This document shows positions 43,866 through 53,170 of a stretch of DNA of 64,000 nt, piece after piece. Under the pieces are notes generated by a model, which ran no database searches, was not told the origin of the DNA, and saw only the letters and a list, made by a program, of their open reading frames with translations. A program made the position numbers and the translations under genes. The stretch lies in the NCBI RefSeq assembly GCF_900100205.1, contig NZ_FNEQ01000002.1, positions 186,001 to 250,000 on the forward strand, in the 5' to 3' direction. This DNA comes from Duganella sp. OV510. GTDB lineage: Bacteria > Pseudomonadota > Gammaproteobacteria > Burkholderiales > Burkholderiaceae_D. Each line of letters opens with the position of its first letter. Within the stretch, counting starts at the first letter, position 1.

Positions 43866-45788
43866 ATGACCATTTTTGACAACTACGCCGCACGATACGA
43901 ACGGACCAAAGAAGAAGAGATGTCCATGAAGGAATATCTCGAACTTTGCAAGAAAGACCGGCTTACCTACGCCAGCGCTGCCGAGCGCATGCTGGCAGCG
44001 ATTGGCGAACCCACCCTGATCGACACGCGCAACGACACCCGGCTGTCGCGCATCTTCGCCAACAAGGTCATCAAGATTTATCCGGCTTTCCGTGAGTTCT
44101 ACGGCACCGAGGAAGTAATCGAGCAGGTGGTCTCTTATTTCCGTCACGCGGCGCAGGGGCTGGAGGAACGCAAGCAGATCCTGTATCTGCTGGGTCCGGT
44201 TGGCGGCGGCAAATCGTCGATCGCGGAAAAGCTGAAGTCGCTGATGGAACATGTGCCCTTCTATTGCCTGAAGGGTTCGCCGGTCAACGAGTCGCCGCTG
44301 GGCCTGTTCAACGAGGACGAGGATGGCACCATTCTCGAAGAGGACTACGGCATCCCGCGCCGCTACCTGCGCAATATTCCGTCGCCATGGGCGGTCAAGC
44401 GTCTGCACGAATTCAACGGCGATATCAACCAGTTCCGCGTGGTCAAGCGCTACCCTTCCGTGCTGAAGCAGATCGGCATTTCCAAGACCGAGCCGGGCGA
44501 CGAAAACAACCAGGATATTTCCTCGCTGGTCGGCAAGGTCGACATCCGCAAGCTGGAAGATTATTCGCAGGACGATCCGGACGCGTACAGCTACTCCGGC
44601 GGACTGTGCCTGGCCAACCAGGGCCTGATGGAATTCGTCGAGATGTTCAAGGCGCCGATCAAGGTGCTGCACCCATTGCTGACCGCCACGCAGGAAGGCA
44701 ACTACAAGGGCACCGAAGGCTTCGGCGCGATTCCGTTTGACGGCGTGGTACTGGCGCACTCGAATGAGTCCGAGTGGAAAACCTTCAAGAACAACCGCAA
44801 CAACGAGGCCTTCCTCGACCGTATTTACATCGTCAAGGTGCCGTACTGCCTGCGCGTCACCGACGAGATCAAGATTTACGACAAGCTGCTGTTCAACTCG
44901 TCGCTGTCGAGCGCGCCTTGCGCGCCAGGCACCTTGCGCATGATGGCGCAGTTCGCCATCCTGTCGCGGCTGAAAGATCCGGAGAACTCCAGCATCTTCA
45001 GCAAGATGCTGGTCTACGATGGCGACAATCTGAAGGACACCGATCCCAAGGCCAAGTCGATCCACGAATATGTCGACTATGCCGGCGTGGATGAGGGCAT
45101 GAACGGGCTGTCGACGCGCTTCGCCTTCAAGATCCTGTCCAAGGTGTTCAACTTCGACAATACCGAGGTGGCAGCCAATCCGGTGCACCTGCTGTATGTG
45201 CTGGAGCAGCAGGTTGAGCGCGAGCAGTTCCCGCCTGAGCTGGAGCAGAAATACTTCTCGTATATCAAGGAGCACCTGGCGCAGCGCTATGTCGAGTTCA
45301 TCGGCAAGGAAATTCAGACGGCCTATCTGGAATCGTATTCCGAGTACGGCCAGAATATCTTCGACCGCTACGTCACCTTTGCCGACTTCTGGATACAGGA
45401 TCAGGAATACCGCGATCCGGATACCGGCGAGAGCTTCGACCGCGAGTCGCTGAACAACGAGCTGGAGAAAATCGAGAAGCCGGCCGGGATTTCCAATCCC
45501 AAGGACTTCCGCAACGAGATCGTCAACTTCGGCTTGCGCGCGCGCGCCAACAACGGCGGCAAGAATCCGGCGTGGACCAGCTATGAGAAGTTCCGCACCG
45601 TGATCGAGAAGAAGATGTTCTCCAATACGGAAGAACTGCTGCCAGTGATTTCCTTCAACGCCAAGGCCAGCGCGGAGGACGCCAACAAGCACGCCGACTT
45701 TGTCGCGCGCATGGTGGAGAAAGGCTATACGGCCAAGCAGGTACGCTTGCTGTGCGAATGGTATCTGCGCGTGAGGAAGTCGTCCTAA
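43866..45788 (+). CDS. prkA: PrkA/YeaG-family serine protein kinase
   Basis: This is a 640-residue AAA-like kinase. After MTIFDNYAARYERTKEEEMS comes a P-loop region with GPVGGGKSS at residues 110-118. NEAFLDRIYIVKVPYCLRV marks the AAA arginine-finger region, and the C-terminal part (about 400-640) is the PrkA-specific kinase-like domain. In E. coli YeaG works with YeaH in adaptation to long nitrogen or stationary-phase stress; in Bacillus PrkA affects sporulation through a protease-type activity. The ATG at 43866 has AAGGA nine bases upstream. The genes yeaH and spoVR follow, the standard stress operon order. Confidence 0.95.
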   Translation: MTIFDNYAARYERTKEEEMSMKEYLELCKKDRLTYASAAERMLAAIGEPTLIDTRNDTRLSRIFANKVIKIYPAFREFYGTEEVIEQVVSYFRHAAQGLEERKQILYLLGPVGGGKSSIAEKLKSLMEHVPFYCLKGSPVNESPLGLFNEDEDGTILEEDYGIPRRYLRNIPSPWAVKRLHEFNGDINQFRVVKRYPSVLKQIGISKTEPGDENNQDISSLVGKVDIRKLEDYSQDDPDAYSYSGGLCLANQGLMEFVEMFKAPIKVLHPLLTATQEGNYKGTEGFGAIPFDGVVLAHSNESEWKTFKNNRNNEAFLDRIYIVKVPYCLRVTDEIKIYDKLLFNSSLSSAPCAPGTLRMMAQFAILSRLKDPENSSIFSKMLVYDGDNLKDTDPKAKSIHEYVDYAGVDEGMNGLSTRFAFKILSKVFNFDNTEVAANPVHLLYVLEQQVEREQFPPELEQKYFSYIKEHLAQRYVEFIGKEIQTAYLESYSEYGQNIFDRYVTFADFWIQDQEYRDPDTGESFDRESLNNELEKIEKPAGISNPKDFRNEIVNFGLRARANNGGKNPAWTSYEKFRTVIEKKMFSNTEELLPVISFNAKASAEDANKHADFVARMVEKGYTAKQVRLLCEWYLRVRKSS

Positions 45789-45854
45789 GCAGCATCCGCG
45801 CGCCGCTTGTGCAGGCGCGGCGCGCCGCCGACCAATAGCAGCAGGAGGCATCTT

Positions 45855-47123
45855 TTGACTTACCTCATCGACCGACGTTTGCAGGGCAAGAACAAGTCCG
45901 CAGTCAACCGCGAGCGTTTCTTGCGGCGCTACAAGTCGCAGATCAAGGACGCGGTGGGCCGCGCCATCAAGGGCCGCTCCATCACCGACGTTGAGAACGG
46001 CGAAAAAGTCTCCATCCCGGTCAAGGATGTGAGCGAGCCCTCGTTTGGCCACGCCCACGGCGGCATCTGGGAAGTGGTCAATCCCGGCAACCAGGAATAC
46101 CAGAAAGGCGACCAGATCAACCGCCCCAAAGGCGGTGGCGGCGCCGGCCGCGGCAAGGCTGGCAATAGCGACCAGCTGACCGAAGACGACTTCATCTTCG
46201 AGCTGTCGCGCGAAGAATTCATGAACTACTTCTTCGAAGACCTGGAACTGCCGCACATGGTCAAGACGCAATTGACCGCCAGCACCGATTTCAAGAACCA
46301 GCGCGCCGGCTACAATATGTCCGGCACGCCATCGAACATCCACGTGCTGCGCTCGCTGCGGGGCGCGCTGGGCCGGCGCATCGCCGTTGGCGGCGGCTCG
46401 CGCAAGCGCGTCAGCGTAGCCGAGCAGGAACTGGAAGCACTGCTGCTGGACGGCGTGCCGCTACAGGACCCGCGCGTGGTCGAGCTGAAAAAACTGATCC
46501 ACCACCTGCACACGCGGCTGCTGGCCATCCCCTTCATCGATCCCTTCGACCTGCGCTACACCAACCGCATCAAGGTGCCGAAGCCGATGACGCAGGCGGT
46601 GATGTTCTGCATCATGGACGTTTCCGGCTCGATGGACGAAACGCGCAAGGACACCGCCAAGCGCTTCTTCATCCTGCTCTACCTGTTCCTCAAGCGCGTG
46701 TACGACAAGATCGATGTGGTCTTCATCCGCCACCACACGGCTGCGGCCGAGGTGGACGAGGAGGAATTCTTCCACTCGCGCGAATCGGGCGGCACGGTGG
46801 TATCGTCGGCGCTGCACCTGCTGGACAAGATCATCGACGAGCGCTACGGCGCCGGCAGCTACAACTCCTACGTGGCGCAAGCGTCCGACGGCGACAACTG
46901 GGACAACGACTCGGTGCTGTGCCGCCAGTTGCTGGTCAACACCATCATGCCCAAGGTGCAGTACTACACCTATGTCGAGATCACCGACGGCCCGCCGCAA
47001 AACCTGTGGGAACAATATTCGCAGGTGCCGGACCACCATCCGCACTTCGCCATGCAGAAGATAGTGACGCCGGCCGATATCTATCCGGTATTCCGTGAAC
47101 TGTTCAAGAAGCAGCCGAAATGA
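45855..47123 (+). CDS. yeaH: YeaH/DUF444 von Willebrand-type protein
   Basis: The 422-residue product begins LTYLIDRRLQGKNKSAVNRER in the DUF444 manner, has a glycine-rich loop near 100-120 (KGGGGAGRGKAG) and a von Willebrand A-like fold with MDVSGSMDETRKDTAKRFF near 258 as the MIDAS-type motif. It is the usual partner of PrkA/YeaG. The start codon is TTG at 45855: AGGAGG at 45843-45848 lies six bases before it and no suitable ATG exists. The gene overlaps spoVR by four bases. Confidence 0.92.
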   Translation: MTYLIDRRLQGKNKSAVNRERFLRRYKSQIKDAVGRAIKGRSITDVENGEKVSIPVKDVSEPSFGHAHGGIWEVVNPGNQEYQKGDQINRPKGGGGAGRGKAGNSDQLTEDDFIFELSREEFMNYFFEDLELPHMVKTQLTASTDFKNQRAGYNMSGTPSNIHVLRSLRGALGRRIAVGGGSRKRVSVAEQELEALLLDGVPLQDPRVVELKKLIHHLHTRLLAIPFIDPFDLRYTNRIKVPKPMTQAVMFCIMDVSGSMDETRKDTAKRFFILLYLFLKRVYDKIDVVFIRHHTAAAEVDEEEFFHSRESGGTVVSSALHLLDKIIDERYGAGSYNSYVAQASDGDNWDNDSVLCRQLLVNTIMPKVQYYTYVEITDGPPQNLWEQYSQVPDHHPHFAMQKIVTPADIYPVFRELFKKQPK

Positions 47124-48661
47124 ACGACATGACCACGCCCAAGCCGAAACACCCGAACGCGCTGCCGCAACAATCCGAATGGACGTTCGAGCTGATCGAG
47201 CAGATACACCAGGAAATCCGCCGTGTGGCCGAAGGCTTCGGGCTGGATACTTATCCGAACCAGCTGGAAATCATCACTGCCGAGCAGATGATGGATGCCT
47301 ACACCTCGGTCGGCATGCCGGTGTCGTACAACCACTGGTCGTTCGGCAAGCACTTCCTCAGCACCGAGAAGGGCTACAAGCGCGGGCAGATGGGGCTGGC
47401 CTACGAAATCGTCATCAACTCCAATCCCTGCATCGCCTACCTGATGGAGGAGAACAGCCTGACCATGCAGTCGCTGGTCATCGCCCACGCTGCCTACGGA
47501 CACAACTCCTTCTTCAAGGGTAACTACCTGTTCCGCACCTGGACCGACGCCGACGCCATTGTCGACTACATGGTCTTCGCCAAGAACTACATCGCCGAAT
47601 GCGAGCAGCGCCACGGCATCGATGCGGTCGAGCTGCTGCTGGATTCCTGCCACGCGATCCAGAACTACGGCGTCGACCGCTACAAGCGGCCGGCCAAGCT
47701 GTCGCTGATGGAAGAACGCGCCCGGCAGAAGGAACGTGAGGCCTATGTGCAATCGCAGCTCAACGACCTGTGGCGCACCTTGCCGCGCCGCGAGGAAGAG
47801 GAAACCGCCAAGGCAGTCAAGCGCTTCCCGGTCGAGCCGGAAGAAAACCTGCTGTACTTCATCGAGAAGTATGCGCCGCTGCTGGAACCATGGCAGCGCG
47901 AGATGGTGCGGATAGTACGCAAGATCTCTCAGTATTTCTACCCACAGCGCCAGACCCAGGTGATGAACGAGGGCTGGGCTACCTTTTGGCATTACACCAT
48001 CCTCAACCAGTTGTACGATGAGGGTGTGATCGGCGACGGCTTCATGATGGAGTTCCTGAAGAGCCATACCAATGTGGTCTACCAGCCGCCGGTCAACAGC
48101 CCCTACTACAGCGGCATCAATCCGTATGCGCTGGGCTTTGCGATGATGACCGACATCCGCCGCATCTGCGAGCATCCGACCGACGAAGACCGCGAATGGT
48201 TCCCCGACATCGCCGGCAGCGACTGGCGCAAGACGCTGGACTTCGCCATGCGCAATTTCAAGGACGAGAGCTTTATCGCCCAGTATCTGTCGCCCAAGCT
48301 GATACGCGAGTTCCACTTCTTCGCCGTGCTCGACGACGACGACAACGAGAAGCTGAATGTCTCCGCCATCCACGATGACAGCGGTTATCGATACGTGCGC
48401 CAGCAGCTTGCAGAACAATATAATCTGGGCAACCGTGAGCCCAACATCCAGGTATGGTCGGTCAACACCCAGGACGACCGCGCGCTGACCTTGCGCCATA
48501 CCCAGTTCCAGCGCCGCCCGCTGAACCAGCAGGCCGGTGAGGTGCTGAAGCATGTTGCACGCTTATGGGGCTTCGACGTCCACCTGGAAACGGTGGGGCC
48601 GAGCGGCGAAGTTGTCAGTTCCCTGGAAGTCAAACGGGAGAAACGCGGCCGGAATTCCTGA
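47120..48661 (+). CDS. SpoVR/YcgB-family protein
   Basis: This is a 513-residue cytoplasmic protein of the SpoVR family, named for a Bacillus sporulation cortex defect but common in non-spore-forming proteobacteria. Family landmarks include FGLDTYPNQLEIITAEQMMD, SYNHWSFGKHF, YEIVINSNPCIAYLMEEN and HAAYGHNSFFKGNYLF in the first 140 residues, and a C-terminal YcgB-like domain ending in the basic sequence VKREKRGRNS. Molecular function is unknown. The ATGA overlap with yeaH and the shared direction with prkA indicate one stress-related transcript. Confidence 0.93.
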   Translation: MNDMTTPKPKHPNALPQQSEWTFELIEQIHQEIRRVAEGFGLDTYPNQLEIITAEQMMDAYTSVGMPVSYNHWSFGKHFLSTEKGYKRGQMGLAYEIVINSNPCIAYLMEENSLTMQSLVIAHAAYGHNSFFKGNYLFRTWTDADAIVDYMVFAKNYIAECEQRHGIDAVELLLDSCHAIQNYGVDRYKRPAKLSLMEERARQKEREAYVQSQLNDLWRTLPRREEEETAKAVKRFPVEPEENLLYFIEKYAPLLEPWQREMVRIVRKISQYFYPQRQTQVMNEGWATFWHYTILNQLYDEGVIGDGFMMEFLKSHTNVVYQPPVNSPYYSGINPYALGFAMMTDIRRICEHPTDEDREWFPDIAGSDWRKTLDFAMRNFKDESFIAQYLSPKLIREFHFFAVLDDDDNEKLNVSAIHDDSGYRYVRQQLAEQYNLGNREPNIQVWSVNTQDDRALTLRHTQFQRRPLNQQAGEVLKHVARLWGFDVHLETVGPSGEVVSSLEVKREKRGRNS

Positions 48662-48724
48662 CCAACTAATATATAAGGCTTTTTTTGCGCCGTGTGCTTC
48701 GGGCACGGCTCTTGCAAGAGTCCG

Positions 48725-48764
48725 AACCGGGGTCAGTGACGGCGCACTGATCCCGGTTTTTTTT
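48725..48764 (+). terminator. Rho-independent terminator after the prkA operon
   Basis: AACCGGGGTCAGTG (48725-48738) pairs with CACTGATCCCGGTT (48745-48758) over 14 positions with one G-U pair. The loop is ACGGCG and a run of eight T ends at 48764. A weaker hairpin GCCGTG/CACGGC (48689-48709) precedes it. Confidence 0.93.
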
Positions 48765-48855
48765 ACGGGATGCATGGCACGGCAGGGAAGTCAATGTTTT
48801 TCTGAGGCTGCTTGTATAGGAGTGCTCGCAAGAATTTCATGAAAGAAACTTTAGC

Positions 48856-48912
48856 GGCCAAATTATCAACTGCGCGTAGTAAAGCTACGCTGATAAAATT
48901 CCGTTTTTGGCC
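48856..48912 (+). ncRNA. Nested three-tier hairpin, possible structured RNA or leader element
   Basis: Three stems nest in one another: GGCCAAA (48856-48862) with TTTGGCC (48906-48912), TTATCA (48863-48868) with TGATAA (48891-48896), and GCGTAG (48874-48879) with CTACGC (48885-48890). Internal loops are small. It sits in the 414-bp gap between the prkA terminator and tonB. No T-run follows. The rest of 48765-49178 shows no gene on either strand. Confidence 0.35.
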
Positions 48913-49082
48913 TTAAGGGAAAACTAAGTAACGTCGTGGTGCGTGAGCGCCCAAAAATGCGCCGAAGAGACTTGCAAGTTGAGCCAGAACGGTGCAAAGG
49001 GAGCGCTACCATATAGGAAAACCCTATGAAATTTAACCGGTTTTAGGGATGAAAATTCTATGTAAAATCAAGAATTCGTATG

Positions 49083-49088
49083 TATAAT
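49083..49088 (+). promoter_or_regulatory. Candidate -10 box for tonB
   Basis: TATAAT at 49083-49088 is a perfect -10 hexamer 91 bp before the tonB start. The best -35 at 16-bp spacing is TGTAAA (49061-49066), a weak match. I looked for a Fur-type box nearby because tonB is often iron regulated and saw none. Confidence 0.4.
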
Positions 49089-49178
49089 TCGCCGACGTCC
49101 CGGATGCGGCTGTTGTTTTGTGTCGCCATTTTGGGGTTTAAGTAGCACCAAAGAGAGTTGGTATTGGAGAAAGCAGGC

Positions 49179-49841
49179 ATGAATTTCACGCACAACGAGA
49201 AAAGCACCGGGAAGAACTTTACAGGCATAACGATTGTCGTTTTGTTGCACTTGCTGGTCGCTTATGGGATCGTGACGGGCTTGGGAACACGTCTGGTGCA
49301 TAAGATGATCGCACCAGTGGAGACCAAGATCATCGAGGAGGTCAAACCTCCTCCACCGAAAGAGCTCCCACCACCGCCACCACCGCCAGAGATGAAGGCA
49401 CCACCACCGCCATTCATCCCGCCAGTTGAGGTGAACGTGCAGCAGCCGCCACCACCACAAAACGTGATCGCTAACGCGACCAACGTTAAACCGGCAACCA
49501 CCGAGATCCAGAAGGCGCCGCCAGCTCCGCCGGCAGCACCTCCAGGCCCTCCGAAGACCGGTGTGCGTACTGCGGCAGTCGTCGACTTCAGCACTTGCGC
49601 CAAGCCGGAATGGCCGAAGTCGTCGCTGCGTAATGAGGAAACCGGCACTGTGCAGCTGTCCTTCCTGATCGCAGCCGATGGCCGCGTTGCCGAAGGTAAA
49701 GTAGTTAAGTCGAGTGGTTTCAGGGATCTCGACAAAGCTGCGGTTGCTGGTATTACGAAGTGCCGGTTCAAACCGGCGACGGAAGATGGCGTACCAAGAG
49801 AAGGCTGGCAGCAGATGCAATACGTCTGGACGCTGGAGTAA
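49179..49841 (+). CDS. tonB: Energy transducer TonB
   Basis: This is a 220-residue TonB. A short cytoplasmic start is followed by a membrane helix (GITIVVLLHLLVAYGIVTG, about 15-35), a proline-rich periplasmic spacer (about 55-130, PPPPKELPPPPPPPEMK) and the C-terminal TonB domain (about 135-220: TGTVQLSFLIAADGRVAEGKVVKSS, with the YVWTLE end). It carries proton-motive energy from ExbB-ExbD to outer-membrane siderophore and other receptors. ATG at 49179 is preferred to an upstream TTG; GGAG lies about ten bases before it. The exbB-exbD-exbD genes follow in order. Confidence 0.93.
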   Translation: MNFTHNEKSTGKNFTGITIVVLLHLLVAYGIVTGLGTRLVHKMIAPVETKIIEEVKPPPPKELPPPPPPPEMKAPPPPFIPPVEVNVQQPPPPQNVIANATNVKPATTEIQKAPPAPPAAPPGPPKTGVRTAAVVDFSTCAKPEWPKSSLRNEETGTVQLSFLIAADGRVAEGKVVKSSGFRDLDKAAVAGITKCRFKPATEDGVPREGWQQMQYVWTLE

Positions 49842-49925
49842 AACCGAGACAAATCACCGTCTCAATTAGTAATTTTCGTTGTCATTACGCCAGCGATCTG
49901 ATTATTTTATCAATTTGGAGGAAGC

Positions 49926-50837
49926 ATGTTTAAGAATACCCGTTTGTCCGCTGTACTGGCCGCTGTGCTGTTCTCGGTGACCGCAGCAACCGCCCTGGTG
50001 AGCGCTCCTGCCTTCGCGCAAGAGCAAGCCTCGGCACCTGCTGCAGCCCCAGCAGCTGATGCAGCAGCGCCAGCGCCAGCAGCAGATGCGGCAGCAGCAC
50101 CTGCAGCCGACGCTGCAGCTCCAGCAGCGCCAGCAGCTCACGGTGCAGAAGAAGTGGAAAACCCATACGGCTTCAAAGCAGTGTGGGATGCAGGTTTCGT
50201 ATCGCGCGCTACCCTGATCATTCTGTCGCTGATGTCGATGGGTTCGTGGTACATCATCATCACCAAACTGATCGACCAGACCAAGATCTTCAAACAGTCG
50301 AAAGAAACTTCGGCCAAGTTCTGGAAAGCTTCGTCGATCGCTGCTGGTTCGGCTACCCTGACCGAAGGCTCGCCATTCCGCTTCATCGCTGAAACCGGCA
50401 CCAAGGCTACCCAGCACCACGACGGCGCCCTGCTGGAACAAATCGACCTGTCGACCTGGGTCACCATGTCGATCCAGCGCGCTGTGGACAAAGTTCAATC
50501 GCGTCTGCAAGACGGCCTGTCGTTCCTGGCAACCGTTGGTTCGACCTCGCCGTTCATCGGTCTGTTCGGTACCGTTTGGGGTATTTACAATGCACTGATC
50601 GCCATCGGCATGTCGGGTAACGCATCGATCGACAAAGTGGCAGGTCCGGTGGGTGAAGCGCTGATCATGACCGCTTTCGGTCTGTTCGTGGCAGTTCCAG
50701 CCGTTCTGGGTTACAACTGGCTGGTACGTCGTAACAAGTCGGCAATGGAAGACGTACGTGCTTTCTCGGCTGACGTTCACTCGGTGCTGATCTCGGGCGC
50801 AATGTCGACCGCTACCGGCTCCAAAAAAGTAGGCTAA
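49926..50837 (+). CDS. exbB: ExbB-type MotA/TolQ/ExbB proton channel
   Basis: The 303-residue product has an N-terminal signal-like helix ending at AFAQ (about residue 31) and a low-complexity Ala/Pro spacer (about 33-73). Three membrane helices follow (about 95-115, 195-215, 245-265) with TVGSTSPFIGLFGTVWGIYNA, the conserved ExbB helix-2 motif, and ALIMTAFGLFVAVPAVLGYN. It forms the channel of the TonB motor. The ribosome site GGAGG lies five bases before the ATG. Codons are strongly biased to the preferred set, suggesting high expression. exbD starts seven bases after it. Confidence 0.95.
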   Translation: MFKNTRLSAVLAAVLFSVTAATALVSAPAFAQEQASAPAAAPAADAAAPAPAADAAAAPAADAAAPAAPAAHGAEEVENPYGFKAVWDAGFVSRATLIILSLMSMGSWYIIITKLIDQTKIFKQSKETSAKFWKASSIAAGSATLTEGSPFRFIAETGTKATQHHDGALLEQIDLSTWVTMSIQRAVDKVQSRLQDGLSFLATVGSTSPFIGLFGTVWGIYNALIAIGMSGNASIDKVAGPVGEALIMTAFGLFVAVPAVLGYNWLVRRNKSAMEDVRAFSADVHSVLISGAMSTATGSKKVG

Positions 50838-50843
50838 TTAACC

Positions 50844-51272
50844 ATGTCCATGTCCGTAGGCTCCGATAGCGGAGACGAAGATCAAGTCATGTCAGAAATC
50901 AACACGACGCCCCTGGTGGACATCATGTTGGTTCTGCTGATTATCTTCCTGATCACGAGCCCGGTTGTTCTGAAGCTGATCAAGATCCAGCTGCCAGAAG
51001 AAACCAACCAGGTTATTCAGACCAAACCGGAAGACGTGAACATTGTCGTGAGCAAAGATGGCGACATCTACTGGAATCAGCGGAAGATGCGCGATGCGAA
51101 CGAACTGTTCGACAATCTGAAGGTGGAAGCTGTTAAATTGCCTCAGCCGGAAGTACACGTACGTGGTGACCAAGAAACCAAGTACGAATCGATCGGCAAG
51201 GTTATTTACACTACCCAGCGTGCTGGTATTCAGAAGGTCGGCTTCATCACCGAACCGCCTGATAAGGGTTAA
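50844..51272 (+). CDS. exbD: ExbD/TolR biopolymer transport protein, copy 1
   Basis: This is a 142-residue ExbD. One membrane helix (about residues 20-42) contains the proton-carrying aspartate in NTTPLVDIMLVLLIIFLI (Asp27), and a periplasmic domain follows. It is the partner of ExbB in the TonB motor. Confidence 0.94.
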   Translation: MSMSVGSDSGDEDQVMSEINTTPLVDIMLVLLIIFLITSPVVLKLIKIQLPEETNQVIQTKPEDVNIVVSKDGDIYWNQRKMRDANELFDNLKVEAVKLPQPEVHVRGDQETKYESIGKVIYTTQRAGIQKVGFITEPPDKG

Positions 51273-51287
51273 TTCCCACAGTGCATT

Positions 51288-51310
51288 GCAGGCCTGAAGT
51301 CCGGGCCTGC
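51288..51310 (+). promoter_or_regulatory. Hairpin between the two exbD genes
   Basis: GCAGGCC (51288-51294) and GGCCTGC (51304-51310) pair perfectly with a nine-base loop. A pyrimidine stretch (CCTTCTT) follows, which is weaker than a normal terminator tail. It could reduce read-through into the second exbD or protect the upstream message. Confidence 0.4.
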
Positions 51311-51330
51311 CCTTCTTAAAAGGAAACATC

Positions 51331-51759
51331 ATGAGTATGAATGTCGGCTCCCCATCCGCAGGCGCGGATCCGGAACCAATGATGGAAATGAATATGACGC
51401 CCCTCATCGACGTGATGCTGGTGCTGATTATCATGATGATCATTACGATTCCTAAAGCCAATCACTCGGTCAACCTGAACATGCCGGTCGGTACCCCGCC
51501 GCCGCCAACCAAGGAACCAGTGGTCGTGACGATTGACGTTGACTTCGACGGTACGATTCTGTGGGATAACGTGGTTGTACCTGACCGCGGCACCCTGGAA
51601 GCGAAACTGACCGATGTCGCCGCGCAAGCGGATCAGCCGGAAGTGCATCTGCGTCCGAACAAGCTGGTCTCGTACAAAGTCGTCGCAGGCGTGATGGCTT
51701 CGGCCCAGCGTCTGGGCGTGACCAAAATTGGTCTGGTCGGTAACGAACAGTTCCAGTAA
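51331..51759 (+). CDS. exbD: ExbD/TolR biopolymer transport protein, copy 2
   Basis: This is a second 142-residue ExbD, diverged from the first. The membrane segment is NMTPLIDVMLVLIIMMIIT with the conserved Asp, and the linker NMPVGTPPPPTKEP is proline-rich. Tandem exbD genes after exbB are common in this family of bacteria and may form mixed motors. An AAAGGAAA ribosome site precedes the ATG. A terminator follows. Confidence 0.93.
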   Translation: MSMNVGSPSAGADPEPMMEMNMTPLIDVMLVLIIMMIITIPKANHSVNLNMPVGTPPPPTKEPVVVTIDVDFDGTILWDNVVVPDRGTLEAKLTDVAAQADQPEVHLRPNKLVSYKVVAGVMASAQRLGVTKIGLVGNEQFQ

Positions 51760-51776
51760 TTAGTCCCATGTACAAT

Positions 51777-51811
51777 AATAGGCAGGACCATTCCTGCCTA
51801 TTTGCTTTTTT
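51777..51811 (+). terminator. Rho-independent terminator after the tonB-exbBDD operon
   Basis: AATAGGCAGG (51777-51786) pairs with CCTGCCTATT (51793-51802) around ACCATT; TGC and six T follow (51806-51811). The TPR gene starts only 20 bp later, so that gene relies on read-through or on a promoter inside this region. Confidence 0.88.
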
Positions 51812-51830
51812 GAAGAAAGAAAACTCACCC

Positions 51831-53054
51831 ATGACCAAGTTTCGTCTCGCTCATCTCGGCCTGGTAATGGCCGCTATTGGTTTTACTGCAGCAGCCCCCA
51901 TCGCAGGTTTCTCGTCGGTCGCCTACGCAGCAGAAACGGTGCGCGCAGAAATCGGCAAACCATTGCAAGAAGCACAGAAACTGGCCGCGGCCGGCAAGAA
52001 CAAGGAAGCACTTGCCAAACTGAAAGAAACCGACTCCGTCGGCGGCAAATCCGCCAACGAAACCTATTTGATCGAGCGCACCCGCGCTTCGGCAGCTGCT
52101 GCTGCCGGCGATAACGACGCTGCCGCCAAGGCCTTCGAATCGGTGATCAACTCCGGCAAGCTGTCGGCTGCCGAACAACCAAAATTCACCCAGGCCCTGG
52201 CCGGCATCTACTACCGCGCCAAGGACTATCCAAAAGCCATCACCTGGATTCAGCGCGCGCTGAAAGACAATCCAAACGACGGCCAGATGCGTGAACTGCT
52301 GATCCAGACCTACTACATCAGCGGCAAATACGCCGAAGCGGCCAAGGAACTGCAATCGTCGAAGAACGCTTCCGAGCAGTCGCTGCAGATGCTGGCCAAT
52401 ATCCAGCTGAAGCAGAACGACAAGGCCGGCTACGTGCAGACGCTGGAAAAGCTGGCGGGTTCGTATCCAAAGTCGAGCTACTGGGCTGACCTGCTGAACC
52501 GCGTTGCCGGCAAGCCAGGCTTCTCGTCGTCGCTGTCGCTGGACGTGCTGCGCCTGCGCCTGGCCAACGGCCTGCTGACCAAGCCAGCCGAATACATGGA
52601 AATGGCCCAGCTGTCGCTGCAGGCTAACAACCCGGCTGAAGCGATCAAGATCATCGACCAGGGCTACAAGAAAGGCGCACTGGGCACCGGTTCCGACGCT
52701 GCCCGTCACCAGCGCCTGAAAGACCTGGCCGCCAAGACCCAGACCGAGTTCGACGCCAAAGCCGCCACCGTGGAAGCCGAAGCTGTCAAAGCCAAGGATG
52801 CCGACGCGCTGGCCAACCTGGGCTACGGCCTGGTATCGGCTGGCAAGGCTGACAAGGGCCTGCCGCTGATGGACCAGGCAGTCAAGCTGGGCACCGGCCG
52901 CAATCCTGAAGCGATCAAGCTGCACTACGGCATCGCTCAAAGCGTCGCTGGCAAGAAAGCTGCTGCGCTGGCGACCCTGAAAACCGTTAAAGGCACCGAC
53001 GGCACCGCCGATCTGGCCCGCTACTGGACGCTGAACATTAACCACCCGATGTAA
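51831..53054 (+). CDS. Exported tetratricopeptide-repeat protein
   Basis: The 407-residue protein has a Sec signal (MTKFRLAHLGLVMAAIGFTA, cut after AYA near residue 33) and several TPR-like helical pairs (for example QALAGIYYRAKDYPKAITWIQ near 133-153 and LLIQTYYISGKYAEAAKEL near 167-185). Its position directly after exbBDD is conserved in related genomes as I recall, and suggests a periplasmic helper of the TonB system, which is inference. The ribosome site before 51831 is weak. Its own terminator follows. Confidence 0.85.
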   Translation: MTKFRLAHLGLVMAAIGFTAAAPIAGFSSVAYAAETVRAEIGKPLQEAQKLAAAGKNKEALAKLKETDSVGGKSANETYLIERTRASAAAAAGDNDAAAKAFESVINSGKLSAAEQPKFTQALAGIYYRAKDYPKAITWIQRALKDNPNDGQMRELLIQTYYISGKYAEAAKELQSSKNASEQSLQMLANIQLKQNDKAGYVQTLEKLAGSYPKSSYWADLLNRVAGKPGFSSSLSLDVLRLRLANGLLTKPAEYMEMAQLSLQANNPAEAIKIIDQGYKKGALGTGSDAARHQRLKDLAAKTQTEFDAKAATVEAEAVKAKDADALANLGYGLVSAGKADKGLPLMDQAVKLGTGRNPEAIKLHYGIAQSVAGKKAAALATLKTVKGTDGTADLARYWTLNINHPM

Positions 53055-53073
53055 TTCGGGCAGGTCAATGCGC

Positions 53074-53112
53074 AAAGCGCTGTCCCGGCCCCGCCGGACA
53101 GCGCTTTTTTTT
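53074..53112 (+). terminator. Rho-independent terminator after the TPR gene
   Basis: AAAGCGCTGTCC (53074-53085) and GGACAGCGCTTT (53096-53107) pair perfectly with a GC-rich loop, followed by T residues to 53112. Confidence 0.93.
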
Positions 53113-53170
53113 CGCTTTGAGGGATTCCCCGTATAATCTCTTATTTGCGACAAGTTTTTCCCAGATTCCC

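Noticed and set aside
49000..49178. Search for a Fur box ahead of tonB
   Set aside because: No sequence close to the 19-bp Fur consensus was seen; only a -10 hexamer is supportable.
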